Shown here piece by piece: positions 13,722-21,498 of a DNA stretch of 64,000 nt. The position numbers were made by a program, and so were the translations under genes. Location of the stretch: the IMG/VR virus record IMGVR_UViG_3300036861_000572, positions 1-64,000 of that record; one strand, 5' to 3'. Each line of letters opens with the position of its first letter. Position 1 is the stretch's first letter. Origin of the DNA: a virus. A model generated the notes under the pieces. The model saw only the letters and a program-made list of their open reading frames with translations. It did not search any database and was not told where the DNA came from.

Positions 13722-13819
13722 ACTTTCTAGATTCTAGAATCTAGAATCTGGTCGGCGGGCAGGTCCCGGATGGATGTCCGGCTAAGCATGGGACCTCGTG
13801 ATTCTCTGGCCTGTCCGCC
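13722..13819. promoter_or_regulatory. Intergenic region with TTCTAGA array and nested hairpin
   Basis: The gap between two tail genes holds TTTCTAGATTCTAGAATC and further copies (13728-13749), the same array as at 9936. It also holds a nested palindrome: GGCGGGC (13754-13760) with 13813-13819, AGGTCCC (13761-13767) with GGGACCT (13790-13796), and a small inner GGA/TCC stem. It may be an operator plus an RNA structure controlling the downstream minor tail gene. Confidence 0.45.
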
Positions 13820-13822
13820 GCC

Positions 13823-16447
13823 TCATGCCGGCTGCTCGACCTCGTAGTAGCGGACCCGCCACTGCCTGACCGGCACCGACGCGTCGGTGCCGCCCTCGAA
13901 CTCCCGCGCCCGGTCAACAAAGCGGATCCACCACTGCTCATCGGCGAACGGGGAGCGCAGCAGCAGGGCGTGCTGCTCACGGCTCAAGGCCAGCAACCTG
14001 AGCCCCTCGTCCCGCGTCAGGCTGGTGAAGGTGACGGTGCCGTCGTCGCCGAACACCGAGTCGGCCAGCACGACCGCCCGGTCCCGCCCTTGCAGCTGGT
14101 AGACCTGCGCGTTCTCGGCGGTGTCCAGGGTCAGGTCGGGCGTGAGGATCCGCAGGGAGAGCCACGGGTGGTACGGGTCGACCAGGTACCAGCCGCCCGC
14201 GTTGGACACCTCGGCGGCGCCGTAGGCGTAGCTGGTCGAGGCGACCGCCGTCCCGGTGACCGAGTTGATGACCCGGACGCGGTACTGCCTGGGCCGGCCC
14301 CGGGGCAGGGTGTAGTCGTACACGGTCTCTTCCTGGGCCTCGTCGCCGCCGAGGGTCTTGTCGGCCCAGCCGGGGTAGGTCCGCCACTGCGCGGTGGCGA
14401 GCTGGCCCGGCACCCACGTGTCCGTGCTGGTGCCGCCTTCGCGGAGCATCGCCCGCGACGCCCACACCTGCACGCCGCTCACCGACGCGGTGTTTTCCAC
14501 CGACGCGCCGGCCCACATCGCCCCGGCCGGCGCGGTCGCGGTCACGGTGTAGCGGACGAACCCGGTCGTGATCGTCATCGACACGTTCGAGCTCGACAGC
14601 GCCGTCCCGGTCGGGCCGTGCCACATCAGGAACAGCTTTGAGGAGAACGACGCCGACGCCTTCAGCGACACCGTGAGCGTGTAGCTCTTCCCCGGTACCA
14701 CCGGGAAGGCGTAGCTGGGATCGAACAGGGTCAGGGCGTTCTGGTTGATGCCCATGTCGAGGTTCGAGAAGCTGATGCCCGACGTCCAGCGAATGCACCC
14801 CTCGCCGGTGTCCATCCCGGTCGCGTCGTCGAACACCACGCCGTCCGAGGCGGCGCGGCCGTAGAACCCCGCCGTCGAGCGCTCCACCGCCCCGCACGCC
14901 GCCACCTGGTTGGGTAGGAGGTTCAGCGACGACGCGGCACCGTCGAGGGTCTCCAGCAGCACCGTCGAGACCGACTGCTGCCCACCGGACGTCCAGGTCG
15001 TGCTCGAGCCGGGCCACATGCCGACGTGGTCGACGTAGTGAATCTCCGCCGCCGCCGGCACCAGCACCCGGACGCGGACCTTCACCGTCCGTGCCCCGGC
15101 CGGCGCCACCGCGGTCAAGGTGGAGGTGGCGTTGAAGTTCGCCGCCGAATCGGTGACACCGGAGCCGTTGACGGTCGCGCCGATGATCACCCCGGCGGCG
15201 TCGAGCCAGTCGACCTCGACCCGACACGTCCTGGTCGAGGCATTGGCGGCGAACTGGGCGTAGAACGTGTACGTCCGGCCGGCCACGACCGGCGAGACCG
15301 GCGAGGCGAGCGTGGCCGACATGTCCGCCCCGGCCGTCGCCGTGAGCCGCATGCTCGCCGCGCCGGGGCTCACCGATTTCGTGGTGGAGCGGACCGCGGC
15401 GCAGTTGACCAGCACCGTCCACGTCCCCGCGCCGCCGGCCGAGTCCTCGAAATCGGAGTCCTGCGCCGACAGCATGTTCTGGTTCGCCGCCACGGTCAGC
15501 ACCGCACGCTGGTTCGCGTCGTCGGCGGCCACCGCGAGGGTCGGGTCGGCCGGCGGGCCCAGCGACACGGTGAACGCGCCCGAGCTCGCCCACGCCGTCC
15601 ACCAGACCGCGCCGTTGATCAGCTGCGCCGCCCGGCAATAGGCCTTGTAGGTGACGCCGTTGGCGAGGTCCCGCCCCACCTTGAACGACGTCGACGCGGT
15701 CGGCAGCTCCCCGGAGTCCCAGTAGCTCGCCGAGGTGTCGGCCGAGAACCCGGCGGCGCCGTACTGCGCGGCGGTGAAGACCTTCACCTGCGCCCTGGCC
15801 TGCGCGTCGCCGTCGGGGTTGGCGGCGTAGACGAAATCAACTTGGGGCCGGGTCGTCGACGCGCCCGTGATCGTGGGCGTCCCGATGATCGTGGGCCGCT
15901 CACGGATGTCGACATCCAGGTACCACTCGAAGAAGCGAAGGTAGGAGGTCGCCGACGACTGGCCGACTTGGTTGACGTAGCCGTAGGCCTCCATCTGGCA
16001 GGCGTTCACGCTGGTCTGCGTCCACGGCTTGCCGAACGGGTCGGCCGGGCGCCACGCCCCCGTGAAGTTGATCGGCCCCACCGAGGCGGTCTGGCACACG
16101 TCCCTCGGGCTCGACGGCGAAATGCTCGGCGTCGTCGTCCGCACCGTCAGCGACGCCTTCTGCCAATGGCCCGAGTCGGCCGACTGCCGGCCCATCCGCG
16201 CGCGGCAGCGCAGCCGGTTGACCTTCTTCGCCGTGCCGTCGACCGCGACGCCGAGGTCGCCCATCACGGTCGCGAACCAGATATTGGGGTAGCCCTGCCC
16301 GCCGACGCCCATGGTCACGTACGTCGAGTCGCTGTTGTCGTTAATCTGGTTCGCCAGCGGCGTCGTCCCGGTGATGTTCCGCGCGGCGGACACGTCGGAG
16401 GTGGGGAGCAGGGTGACGTACCCGGGGTTGCCGGCACCGTCGCCCAA
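13823..16447 (-). CDS. Large minor tail protein with carbohydrate-binding-like sandwiches
   Basis: 874 aa from a TTG at 16447 with AGGAGG upstream; no better start is present. After an N-terminal beta domain, residues about 190-300 look like a fibronectin type III repeat. About 325-480 and 525-690 resemble CBM4/9 jelly rolls (for example YTFYAQFAANASTRTCRVEV and GKSYTLTVSLKASASFSS). The C-terminus reads as a tail-attached alpha-beta domain. It probably forms the tail tip or receptor-binding fibre and binds host cell-wall glycans. Confidence 0.75.
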   Translation of the reverse strand: MGDGAGNPGYVTLLPTSDVSAARNITGTTPLANQINDNSDSTYVTMGVGGQGYPNIWFATVMGDLGVAVDGTAKKVNRLRCRARMGRQSADSGHWQKASLTVRTTTPSISPSSPRDVCQTASVGPINFTGAWRPADPFGKPWTQTSVNACQMEAYGYVNQVGQSSATSYLRFFEWYLDVDIRERPTIIGTPTITGASTTRPQVDFVYAANPDGDAQARAQVKVFTAAQYGAAGFSADTSASYWDSGELPTASTSFKVGRDLANGVTYKAYCRAAQLINGAVWWTAWASSGAFTVSLGPPADPTLAVAADDANQRAVLTVAANQNMLSAQDSDFEDSAGGAGTWTVLVNCAAVRSTTKSVSPGAASMRLTATAGADMSATLASPVSPVVAGRTYTFYAQFAANASTRTCRVEVDWLDAAGVIIGATVNGSGVTDSAANFNATSTLTAVAPAGARTVKVRVRVLVPAAAEIHYVDHVGMWPGSSTTWTSGGQQSVSTVLLETLDGAASSLNLLPNQVAACGAVERSTAGFYGRAASDGVVFDDATGMDTGEGCIRWTSGISFSNLDMGINQNALTLFDPSYAFPVVPGKSYTLTVSLKASASFSSKLFLMWHGPTGTALSSSNVSMTITTGFVRYTVTATAPAGAMWAGASVENTASVSGVQVWASRAMLREGGTSTDTWVPGQLATAQWRTYPGWADKTLGGDEAQEETVYDYTLPRGRPRQYRVRVINSVTGTAVASTSYAYGAAEVSNAGGWYLVDPYHPWLSLRILTPDLTLDTAENAQVYQLQGRDRAVVLADSVFGDDGTVTFTSLTRDEGLRLLALSREQHALLLRSPFADEQWWIRFVDRAREFEGGTDASVPVRQWRVRYYEVEQPA

Positions 16448-16464
16448 CGCGCTACCCTCCTCGC

Positions 16465-16602
16465 ATGCGGATCACCAACGTCAACACGGCCGATGAATGG
16501 TTCTGTGCCAAGGAACGAGCCGAGTCCTTGCGCCGCTACCGCATGGCGCTGGCTCCCGAGCTGGCCGCCGAGCTGGCCGAACTCGAACGGGCCGGCTACT
16601 AG
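16465..16602 (+). CDS. 45-aa rightward protein with leaderless promoter
   Basis: An ORF of 45 codons (MRITNVNTADEWFCAKERAE, then SLRRYRMALAPELAAELAEL) fills the 151-base gap between two leftward tail genes and ends 4 bases inside the tape measure stop. TACCCT ends 6 bases before its ATG, mirroring the promoter of the gene at 9987. The charged helical sequence looks coding. It is transcribed against the tail operon; function unknown. Confidence 0.5.
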   Translation: MRITNVNTADEWFCAKERAESLRRYRMALAPELAAELAELERAGY

Positions 16603-19256
16603 ACGCCTGATCCGCGGCGGGCGAGCGCGTCGGACAGCTCCGCCGCGACCCGCTCGCCCATGTCCTCAGCGATCGCGTGCATCTGCGCCCGCTGGGAGGC
16701 GGTGATCTCCCCGTAGATCGTCAGCGGCACCGTCACGTTGATCGTCCGGGCGGTCGGCCCGACCGGCTCGGGCCGGCCGGTGCCGTTATAGGCCAGCGAC
16801 AGGCCCGGCGGCAGCCAGCCGCCCGAGTCGTAGCCGCGGAAGCGGCCGCCGACCAGGCGCAGGCTGCCGGGATCACCGGCGACGTCAATACCGGGGATCC
16901 GCCGGAACCCCTCGACCATCCGCGGGTCCACCAGCCCGCCAGCGGCCATGTGGAAGTGCCGCGCGAACCCGGCCGGTGACCGCGCCGCCGACCCGACGAA
17001 GATCCCCGTCCGCGTCGAGCGGGCCTCGAACTTCAACCCCCCGTACGACCCGACCATGTGACCCATGCCCGGCGTCACGCCGATATTCAGCGTCCCGCCG
17101 AACCCGGACTTCAAGCCCGGCACGCCGGTCGAGATCGAGCTGGTGGTGAAGTAGCGGGCGCCGTGGCCGGCGCGGCGGTCCCCCCGCATCTTGCCGTAGA
17201 CCGCGCCGACCAGGCCGGAGCAGTCATACGCACCGGGGCCAGCCGCAGCCCAGCGGTACGGCAGCCGATCCGTACTGACGATGAACGCCTTGATCCCGGC
17301 GGAACCGCCCACACCGAGGCCCATGCCGCTGACGGCCGTCGAGATCGCCTTGGCCAACGCCGGGCCGAGGCGGGCGGCGAGGTAGTCGACACCGCGCTGG
17401 CCGAACTTTCGGGTGGCGTCGGCGTCGGCGTTGATGACCGGCTGCATGCTGACCATGCCGCCCGAGGCCATCCGCGGCGCATTGATCGCCTCGAGCAGCT
17501 GCCGGTGCCGCCGCGTCGCCGCGGCGTTGACGACGAACTCGCCGGGGGACAGCCACCGCAGCTGGTTGTCACTTCGGGGACCGCCGGAGCCCGTGACGCG
17601 GCCGCCGCCGGCGAGCTGGGGGATCTTGACGTGGGCGGCACGCAGCCACGCGACGGTCTGGGCGGCGACGGACACGGTCGCGCGGGCGGAGACCGGAATG
17701 TTGGTCTTGCCGTGCAGCGAGTCGATCTTGCGCTGGGTGTCGGTGACGTGCTGGCGCAGCACCCGCATCTCGCGGCCGGCGGCGGCCTGGGTGTCCTTCC
17801 ACGACGACGACTGACGCTGCTTGGCCTCGCGGACCTTGGCGGTCAGGTCGTCGATCTTGCGCTGCGTCGTGGCGATGTGGGCGCGGATCCCGGCGAGCTT
17901 GGTCTGGGTGTCGTCCCGCACCTCCGTGAAGGTGCGGATAATTGCGTCGCCGGCGTGGCCCGACCCGCCGCTCAACCGGTCGATCGCGTTCAGGAGGTGC
18001 CCGGCGGCGACGCCGGCCTTGGCGAACCACAGCGGGATCTGCCCGATCGCCAGGACCACGTTCGCGCCGGCCAGGTGGATCTTCGCGGCGCCGAGCTCGA
18101 CGACGCCAGCGAGCACGTCCATCGTCGCGCCGGCCCGGTCAAGGCCCTCGGCGGCCTTCCCGGCACCCTTGGTCAACGTCGTCAGCGAGCCAGCGATTGA
18201 CGTGGCAGTGTCGGCGGCGGTCTTGCCCTTCACGTTGACCGCATCGAACGGGTTCAACAGGCCGAGGATCGCGTCCTTGTTGGCGGTCCACGCGTCCCGA
18301 AGCTGGCCGAGGCGGGGCGAGAGCTTGGTTCGCACGAACACCTCGGCCTCGTCCATCTTCGTTCCGATCGCGTCGAACACGCCCGTCACGATCGGTTCGA
18401 GGCCGACGAAGACCTTGTTCTTGATCCGCTGCCACTTCTCGGCGAAGTCCTCGGTGTCGCGCGCCGCGCCCAGGATCGTGTCCTTGCCGCCCGAAATCGT
18501 CGTGTACAGCTTGCCGATCTCGAAGCGGCCTTCCCGCACGGCGGCGGCCATGTCCGGGCCGGCACGCTGCCCGAACGCCTCGATCGCGATCTTGTTCGCC
18601 GCACCCGCGCTGCCGGCGTCCTTGATCCTTTGGGTCAGCTTCTCGAACTCGACCTGGGGGTCCTTGCCGGCCTTGGCGAGCTTCCCCAGCCCGATCTTCA
18701 TGCCGGACAGGACCAGGCCGACGTTGACGCCTTCCTTCTCCCACTTGCTCAACAGCGCGATCGAGGTGTCGAACGAGAAGCCGAGCTGCCGCAGCGGCGC
18801 GCCGAACTGCACGACCGTCTCGGCCAGCTTGTCGACGCCGATCCCGGTCGCCTGGGAGGCGCGGAACAGCTTATCCATCGCGGCGACCTGGCCCTTGGTC
18901 TTGATCGACCAGTCACCGAACAGCCGGGTCGTCAGCGCGATGTTGGAGCCGAGGTCCGTCTCGGTGATCCGGGCCAGCTCCAGTTCCTGCTTGGCGAGCT
19001 GCTGCAGGCCCTTGCCGGTCTGCCCCGTCCGCTTGGACAGCTCCGTGATCGCGGTCGAGGCGTGGGCGAAGTCGGTCGGGACGTCCTTGACGACCCCGCG
19101 GAAATCCTTCTTCAAGCCGTCCAATGCCTTGCCGGTCGCGCCGGTCCCGACGCGGATCTTGTCGTAGGCGTCGTCGAAGTCGGCGCCGAGCTTCAGCGCC
19201 CCGACGGCCAGGGCGCCGACCCCGGCGACGGCGGCACCGCCGGCGACGGCGGCCAT
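16599..19256 (-). CDS. Tape measure protein with NlpC/P60-like domain
   Basis: 885 aa from the first in-frame ATG. Hydrophobic N-terminal sequence (AVAGGAAVAGVGALAVGAL) leads into a PhageMin_Tail-type region (residues about 30-300, with TGIGVDKLAETVVQFGAPLR) and long helical, coiled parts that set tail length. Residues about 670-780 hold a probable NlpC/P60 hydrolase (AYDCSGLVGAVYG for the Cys, GMGHMVGSYGG for the His), useful for local peptidoglycan cutting. The frame stays open 38 codons upstream with tape-measure-like sequence (IRWELIADPRKYISGFDKAE) but no start codon; the true start may be the GTG at 19374 with a one-base frame break. Confidence 0.88.
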   Translation of the reverse strand: MAAVAGGAAVAGVGALAVGALKLGADFDDAYDKIRVGTGATGKALDGLKKDFRGVVKDVPTDFAHASTAITELSKRTGQTGKGLQQLAKQELELARITETDLGSNIALTTRLFGDWSIKTKGQVAAMDKLFRASQATGIGVDKLAETVVQFGAPLRQLGFSFDTSIALLSKWEKEGVNVGLVLSGMKIGLGKLAKAGKDPQVEFEKLTQRIKDAGSAGAANKIAIEAFGQRAGPDMAAAVREGRFEIGKLYTTISGGKDTILGAARDTEDFAEKWQRIKNKVFVGLEPIVTGVFDAIGTKMDEAEVFVRTKLSPRLGQLRDAWTANKDAILGLLNPFDAVNVKGKTAADTATSIAGSLTTLTKGAGKAAEGLDRAGATMDVLAGVVELGAAKIHLAGANVVLAIGQIPLWFAKAGVAAGHLLNAIDRLSGGSGHAGDAIIRTFTEVRDDTQTKLAGIRAHIATTQRKIDDLTAKVREAKQRQSSSWKDTQAAAGREMRVLRQHVTDTQRKIDSLHGKTNIPVSARATVSVAAQTVAWLRAAHVKIPQLAGGGRVTGSGGPRSDNQLRWLSPGEFVVNAAATRRHRQLLEAINAPRMASGGMVSMQPVINADADATRKFGQRGVDYLAARLGPALAKAISTAVSGMGLGVGGSAGIKAFIVSTDRLPYRWAAAGPGAYDCSGLVGAVYGKMRGDRRAGHGARYFTTSSISTGVPGLKSGFGGTLNIGVTPGMGHMVGSYGGLKFEARSTRTGIFVGSAARSPAGFARHFHMAAGGLVDPRMVEGFRRIPGIDVAGDPGSLRLVGGRFRGYDSGGWLPPGLSLAYNGTGRPEPVGPTARTINVTVPLTIYGEITASQRAQMHAIAEDMGERVAAELSDALARRGSGV

Positions 19257-19336
19257 GCGGGTGATGCCGGCGTGGAACCGCTTGGTCTTCGACTCGGCCT
19301 TGTCGAACCCGCTGATGTACTTGCGGGGGTCGGCGA

Positions 19337-19851
19337 TCAGCTCCCAGCGGATGGCCTTGGCCGTGGTCGCTCACCGCCCTCGGTCATGACGTCGTCGTAG
19401 ACGCGGAGCTCGGCGAAGGTCAGCGCGTCGTGCTCGTCGCGGGTCAGGTCGAAGTAGGCGCGGCGGGCCGCGCGCGCGTGGTGCTGCTGCGCCTGCCGGG
19501 CGGTGCGCTCGCGCCGCTCCGTCCAGACCCTGAGCCAGGCTTGGTGGGCGGCGCGGTCGGAGGAGGGGGCTCGTCCTCGCCGATGACGTCGCGGTAGGGG
19601 GTATCCAGGGCCATATCGTAGGTGAACGACGGATCGTCGCGGGAGCGGAGGCACCAGATGATGGTCGCGCCCCGTTCGATCCGGTCGTCCATCACCTCAT
19701 CGAGGTCCCGGCCGTCGCGCTCGGCGTGCATCTTGCGGGCGCGGAGCATGTCCCGCGGCGTCGTGTCGTCCGGGTCGAGGCTTACCCGGGGCGCCGGCGT
19801 GGCGGCGAGTTCGGCGAGGGCCTCGGCGGGCGGGGTGCCGTTGTCGGTCAT
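19337..19851 (-). CDS. Tail assembly chaperone, long form made by -1 frameshift (GT-like)
   Basis: Translation starting at 19851 appears to slip by -1 near the GAG-CCC-CCT site (GGGGG at 19565-19569 on the plus strand), then continues in the frame HQAWLRVWTERRERTARQAQ, YFDLTRDEHDALTFAELRVY, ending at 19337. Two overlapping frames directly upstream of a tape measure gene are the hallmark of siphovirus G/GT chaperones. The exact slip point is inferred; the C-rich run is the best candidate. Confidence 0.65.
19444..19851 (-). CDS. Tail assembly chaperone, short form (G-like)
   Basis: 135 aa from an ATG at 19851 that overlaps the upstream TGA. The first about 95 residues are alpha-helical and acidic (TTPRDMLRARKMHAERDGRD, then SFTYDMALDTPYRDVIGEDE), as in short tail assembly chaperones. 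After the Pro run the zero frame becomes Gly/Ser/Pro/Arg-rich, consistent with sequence mainly shaped by the overlapping -1 frame. It helps fold and polymerise the tape measure during tail assembly. Confidence 0.7.
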   Translation of the reverse strand: MTDNGTPPAEALAELAATPAPRVSLDPDDTTPRDMLRARKMHAERDGRDLDEVMDDRIERGATIIWCLRSRDDPSFTYDMALDTPYRDVIGEDEPPPPTAPPTKPGSGSGRSGASAPPGRRSSTTRARPAAPTST

Positions 19852-20369
19852 CTGCTGCGCTCCAGCTTGTCGCGGACGCCTTCGAGGATCCCGTCGACCG
19901 CCCGACCAGCGAAGTCCTCGTACGGCTCGATGGTACGGTAGAACGTCGGCCGGGACGGCTGCTGCACCCATGCCTCAGACTCATGGGGGCCGTAGACGGG
20001 GTGACGCCAGCGGCCAGCGCTGCCGCCACCCTCGTACATGCGGGGGATCGACCCGAGCCGGGGCGGCATCTTACGGCCGTCGACCCGCAGCCGGGCACCT
20101 GCCAGCTTCCCGGCGGTGCGGACTTCCACCCGGGTCGCCTTCGCCAGCGACGCCCGAATCCCCGGTGCATTCCGGGAGCGGAAGCTACGGCTGCTATGGC
20201 CCTGAGAGGGCCCGGCGAGGTAGGCGGCCTTGACCTGCTTGGCGACCGGGCGCAGCACGGTCCGCAGCGCACCAGTCAATTCCTTGCGGAGCTCCTTGCC
20301 GTCGGCGACCCCGCGCAGGTCCTTGGCGAGTCGCCGCAGGTCGCCCGCGTCACGAACCCGGATATCCAC
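19848..20369 (-). CDS. HK97 gp10-like head-tail/tail component
   Basis: 173 aa from a GTG at 20369 with AGGGGG upstream. A helical N-terminal half (RLAKDLRGVADGKELRKELT, RPVAKQVKAAYL) is followed by KATRVEVRTAGKLAGARLRV and a C-terminal TFYRTIEPYEDFAGRAVDGI helix, the pattern of HK97 gp10-type tail completion proteins. Its position after the tail tube gene rather than before it is unusual; a leftward HNH gene and a rightward membrane gene separate the two. Confidence 0.65.
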   Translation of the reverse strand: MDIRVRDAGDLRRLAKDLRGVADGKELRKELTGALRTVLRPVAKQVKAAYLAGPSQGHSSRSFRSRNAPGIRASLAKATRVEVRTAGKLAGARLRVDGRKMPPRLGSIPRMYEGGGSAGRWRHPVYGPHESEAWVQQPSRPTFYRTIEPYEDFAGRAVDGILEGVRDKLERSR

Positions 20370-20386
20370 GTTGCCCCCTGTGCGCG

Positions 20387-20440
20387 TACGCTCGGGCCAC
20401 GAGAAGGCCCGGCGCGGCTCGCGACCGCCCGGGCACGGCC
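20387..20440 (+). promoter_or_regulatory. Repeated promoter-hairpin leader, copy 3 (rightward)
   Basis: TACGCT (20387-20392), 13 bases, stem GCCCGG (20407-20412), bulged C20413, inner stem GCGG/CCGC, loop CTCGCGA, closing CCGGGC (20429-20434), then ACGGCCGACTACC and the ribosome site AAGGAG. It precedes a small membrane protein, not an endonuclease, showing that the element is not tied to HNH genes. Confidence 0.65.
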
Positions 20441-20458
20441 GACTACCAAGGAGTCGAC

Positions 20459-20728
20459 ATGTTCGAGCGTACCGCCCAGGCATGGGGCGAGCGTCAGCCC
20501 AAGCCACCCAAGCCACGCCGCAGGCCCCGCGTGCTGATGTGGGTGATCCTGGCCGTCCAGGTCCTGTTCGCGTGGTGGCTGCTCGCCTCGTTCAGCCCCT
20601 ACACCGGCCCGGCACCGTCCGACGGTGAGGCGGTCGGCAGCGCCGTCGCCGCCGTGCTCATCCTGTTCGTCTGGGCGCTGGTCAACGTGATCCTCGGCGT
20701 GGTGTGGCTGGTCACGCGCCGCCGTTAG
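20459..20728 (+). CDS. Small two-pass membrane protein, independently expressed
   Basis: 89 aa. A basic N-terminus (KPPKPRRRPR) precedes two hydrophobic segments (VLMWVILAVQVLFAWWLLA and AVAAVLILFVWALVNVILGV) ending in RRR. It is a lone rightward gene within the tail operon with its own leader and a good ribosome site, typical of a moron expressed in lysogens, for example for superinfection exclusion. The function itself cannot be read from the sequence. Confidence 0.65.
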   Translation: MFERTAQAWGERQPKPPKPRRRPRVLMWVILAVQVLFAWWLLASFSPYTGPAPSDGEAVGSAVAAVLILFVWALVNVILGVVWLVTRRR

Positions 20729-20817
20729 AGCTTGTCTTCGACCGGTTCGTAGCGGGCCACGACCTCCCGCGCCCACACCAGCAGGTCAGCTATGCGGCAT
20801 CGAACCTCCGGTGGCAC
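20725..20817 (-). CDS. Possible 30-aa protein or gene remnant
   Basis: A GTG at 20817 inside the end of HNH-D opens 30 codons, the last of which (ADLLVWAREVVARYEPVEDK) look clearly protein-like, stopping 4 bases into the convergent rightward gene. It may be a coupled micro-protein or the C-terminal remnant of a tail gene displaced by the HNH insertion. Confidence 0.35.
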   Translation of the reverse strand: MPPEVRCRIADLLVWAREVVARYEPVEDKL

Positions 20818-21398
20818 GGCCGGCACAGTGGCAGGTAGCGGGCCAGGTCGAGGCTATACACCCGACCGTCTTCGTCACGCCGCTCGTCCGGGTCGCCGTG
20901 GTCGTAGCACCATTCGTAGGCGGGCTTGCCGCAATGCCGGCAAAGCTGCCCGCTGGCACTTCCATACCGCCGACGCAGCTTCTCGTGCACGGCGAAGTAG
21001 CTGATGCTGTCCGGGTCGGGCATGGCCCCGAGCGCGGGATCGCCGTGCTTCCACTCGCGCTTGTAGTGCATGAAGCAGAGCCCATGCGCATGAGGCTTGC
21101 GGTCGCAGCCGTCGAAGGTGCACACGGGCGGGTTCGGCTTATGGATGTACTCCGCCGTACCGGGGTCGCCGTGCTGCTTCTGGCGCCAGTTGTGCATGGC
21201 ACAGAGGCCGCGAGCCCTCGGCGGGCCGTGGCAGTCGGGGACGGTGCACTCAGGCGGCGGTGCTGGGCGGTTGACCGGCTCCGCCGGGCCGACCTCGCCG
21301 GTTCGCCACCAGCGCAGATGGTGCAGCCCGCAGAGCTGATGCACCTTGACCTTGATCGGGCGTTCGCAGCGAGGAACTGAGCACGTACCATCCGCCAT
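20790..21398 (-). CDS. Free-standing HNH endonuclease with zinc-finger modules (HNH-D)
   Basis: 202 aa from an ATG at 21398 with GAGGGG upstream. Three successive zinc-finger-like modules (CSVPRCERPIKVK...LCGLHH, CTVPDCHGPPRARGLCAMHN, CTFDGCDRKPHAHGLCFMHY) precede a C-terminal HNH core (LCRHCGKPAYEWCYDHGDPD ... LPLCRPCHRRF). The modules resemble the finger in HNH-C and the one inserted in the terminase intein. It sits between the tail tube gene and the gp10-like gene and has its own leader. Confidence 0.85.
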   Translation of the reverse strand: MADGTCSVPRCERPIKVKVHQLCGLHHLRWWRTGEVGPAEPVNRPAPPPECTVPDCHGPPRARGLCAMHNWRQKQHGDPGTAEYIHKPNPPVCTFDGCDRKPHAHGLCFMHYKREWKHGDPALGAMPDPDSISYFAVHEKLRRRYGSASGQLCRHCGKPAYEWCYDHGDPDERRDEDGRVYSLDLARYLPLCRPCHRRFDAA

Positions 21399-21414
21399 GC
21401 AGGCACCCCTCACG

Positions 21415-21475
21415 GTGTCGGCCAGGCCCCGGGGTCTTACCACCGCCGGGGCCACTTCTGCGCGGATCCTACCGC
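21415..21475 (-). promoter_or_regulatory. Repeated promoter-hairpin leader, copy 4 (before HNH-D)
   Basis: Minus strand: TAGGAT (21471-21466), 12 bases, stem GGCCCCGG (21453-21446), bulged C, short inner stem GGT/ACC, closing arm 21432-21425, then T and the box GGCCGACACC, then the ribosome site. The -10 lacks the upstream TG seen in most other copies. Confidence 0.6.
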
Positions 21476-21498
21476 GCACCTGCCACTGTCCGGTTTGG

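Noticed and set aside
18913-19374. Leftward frame starting at the GTG at 19374 (VSDHGQGHPLG...)
   Set aside because: The start is likely real for the tape measure, but this frame is a shadow; tape-measure sequence continues one base off.
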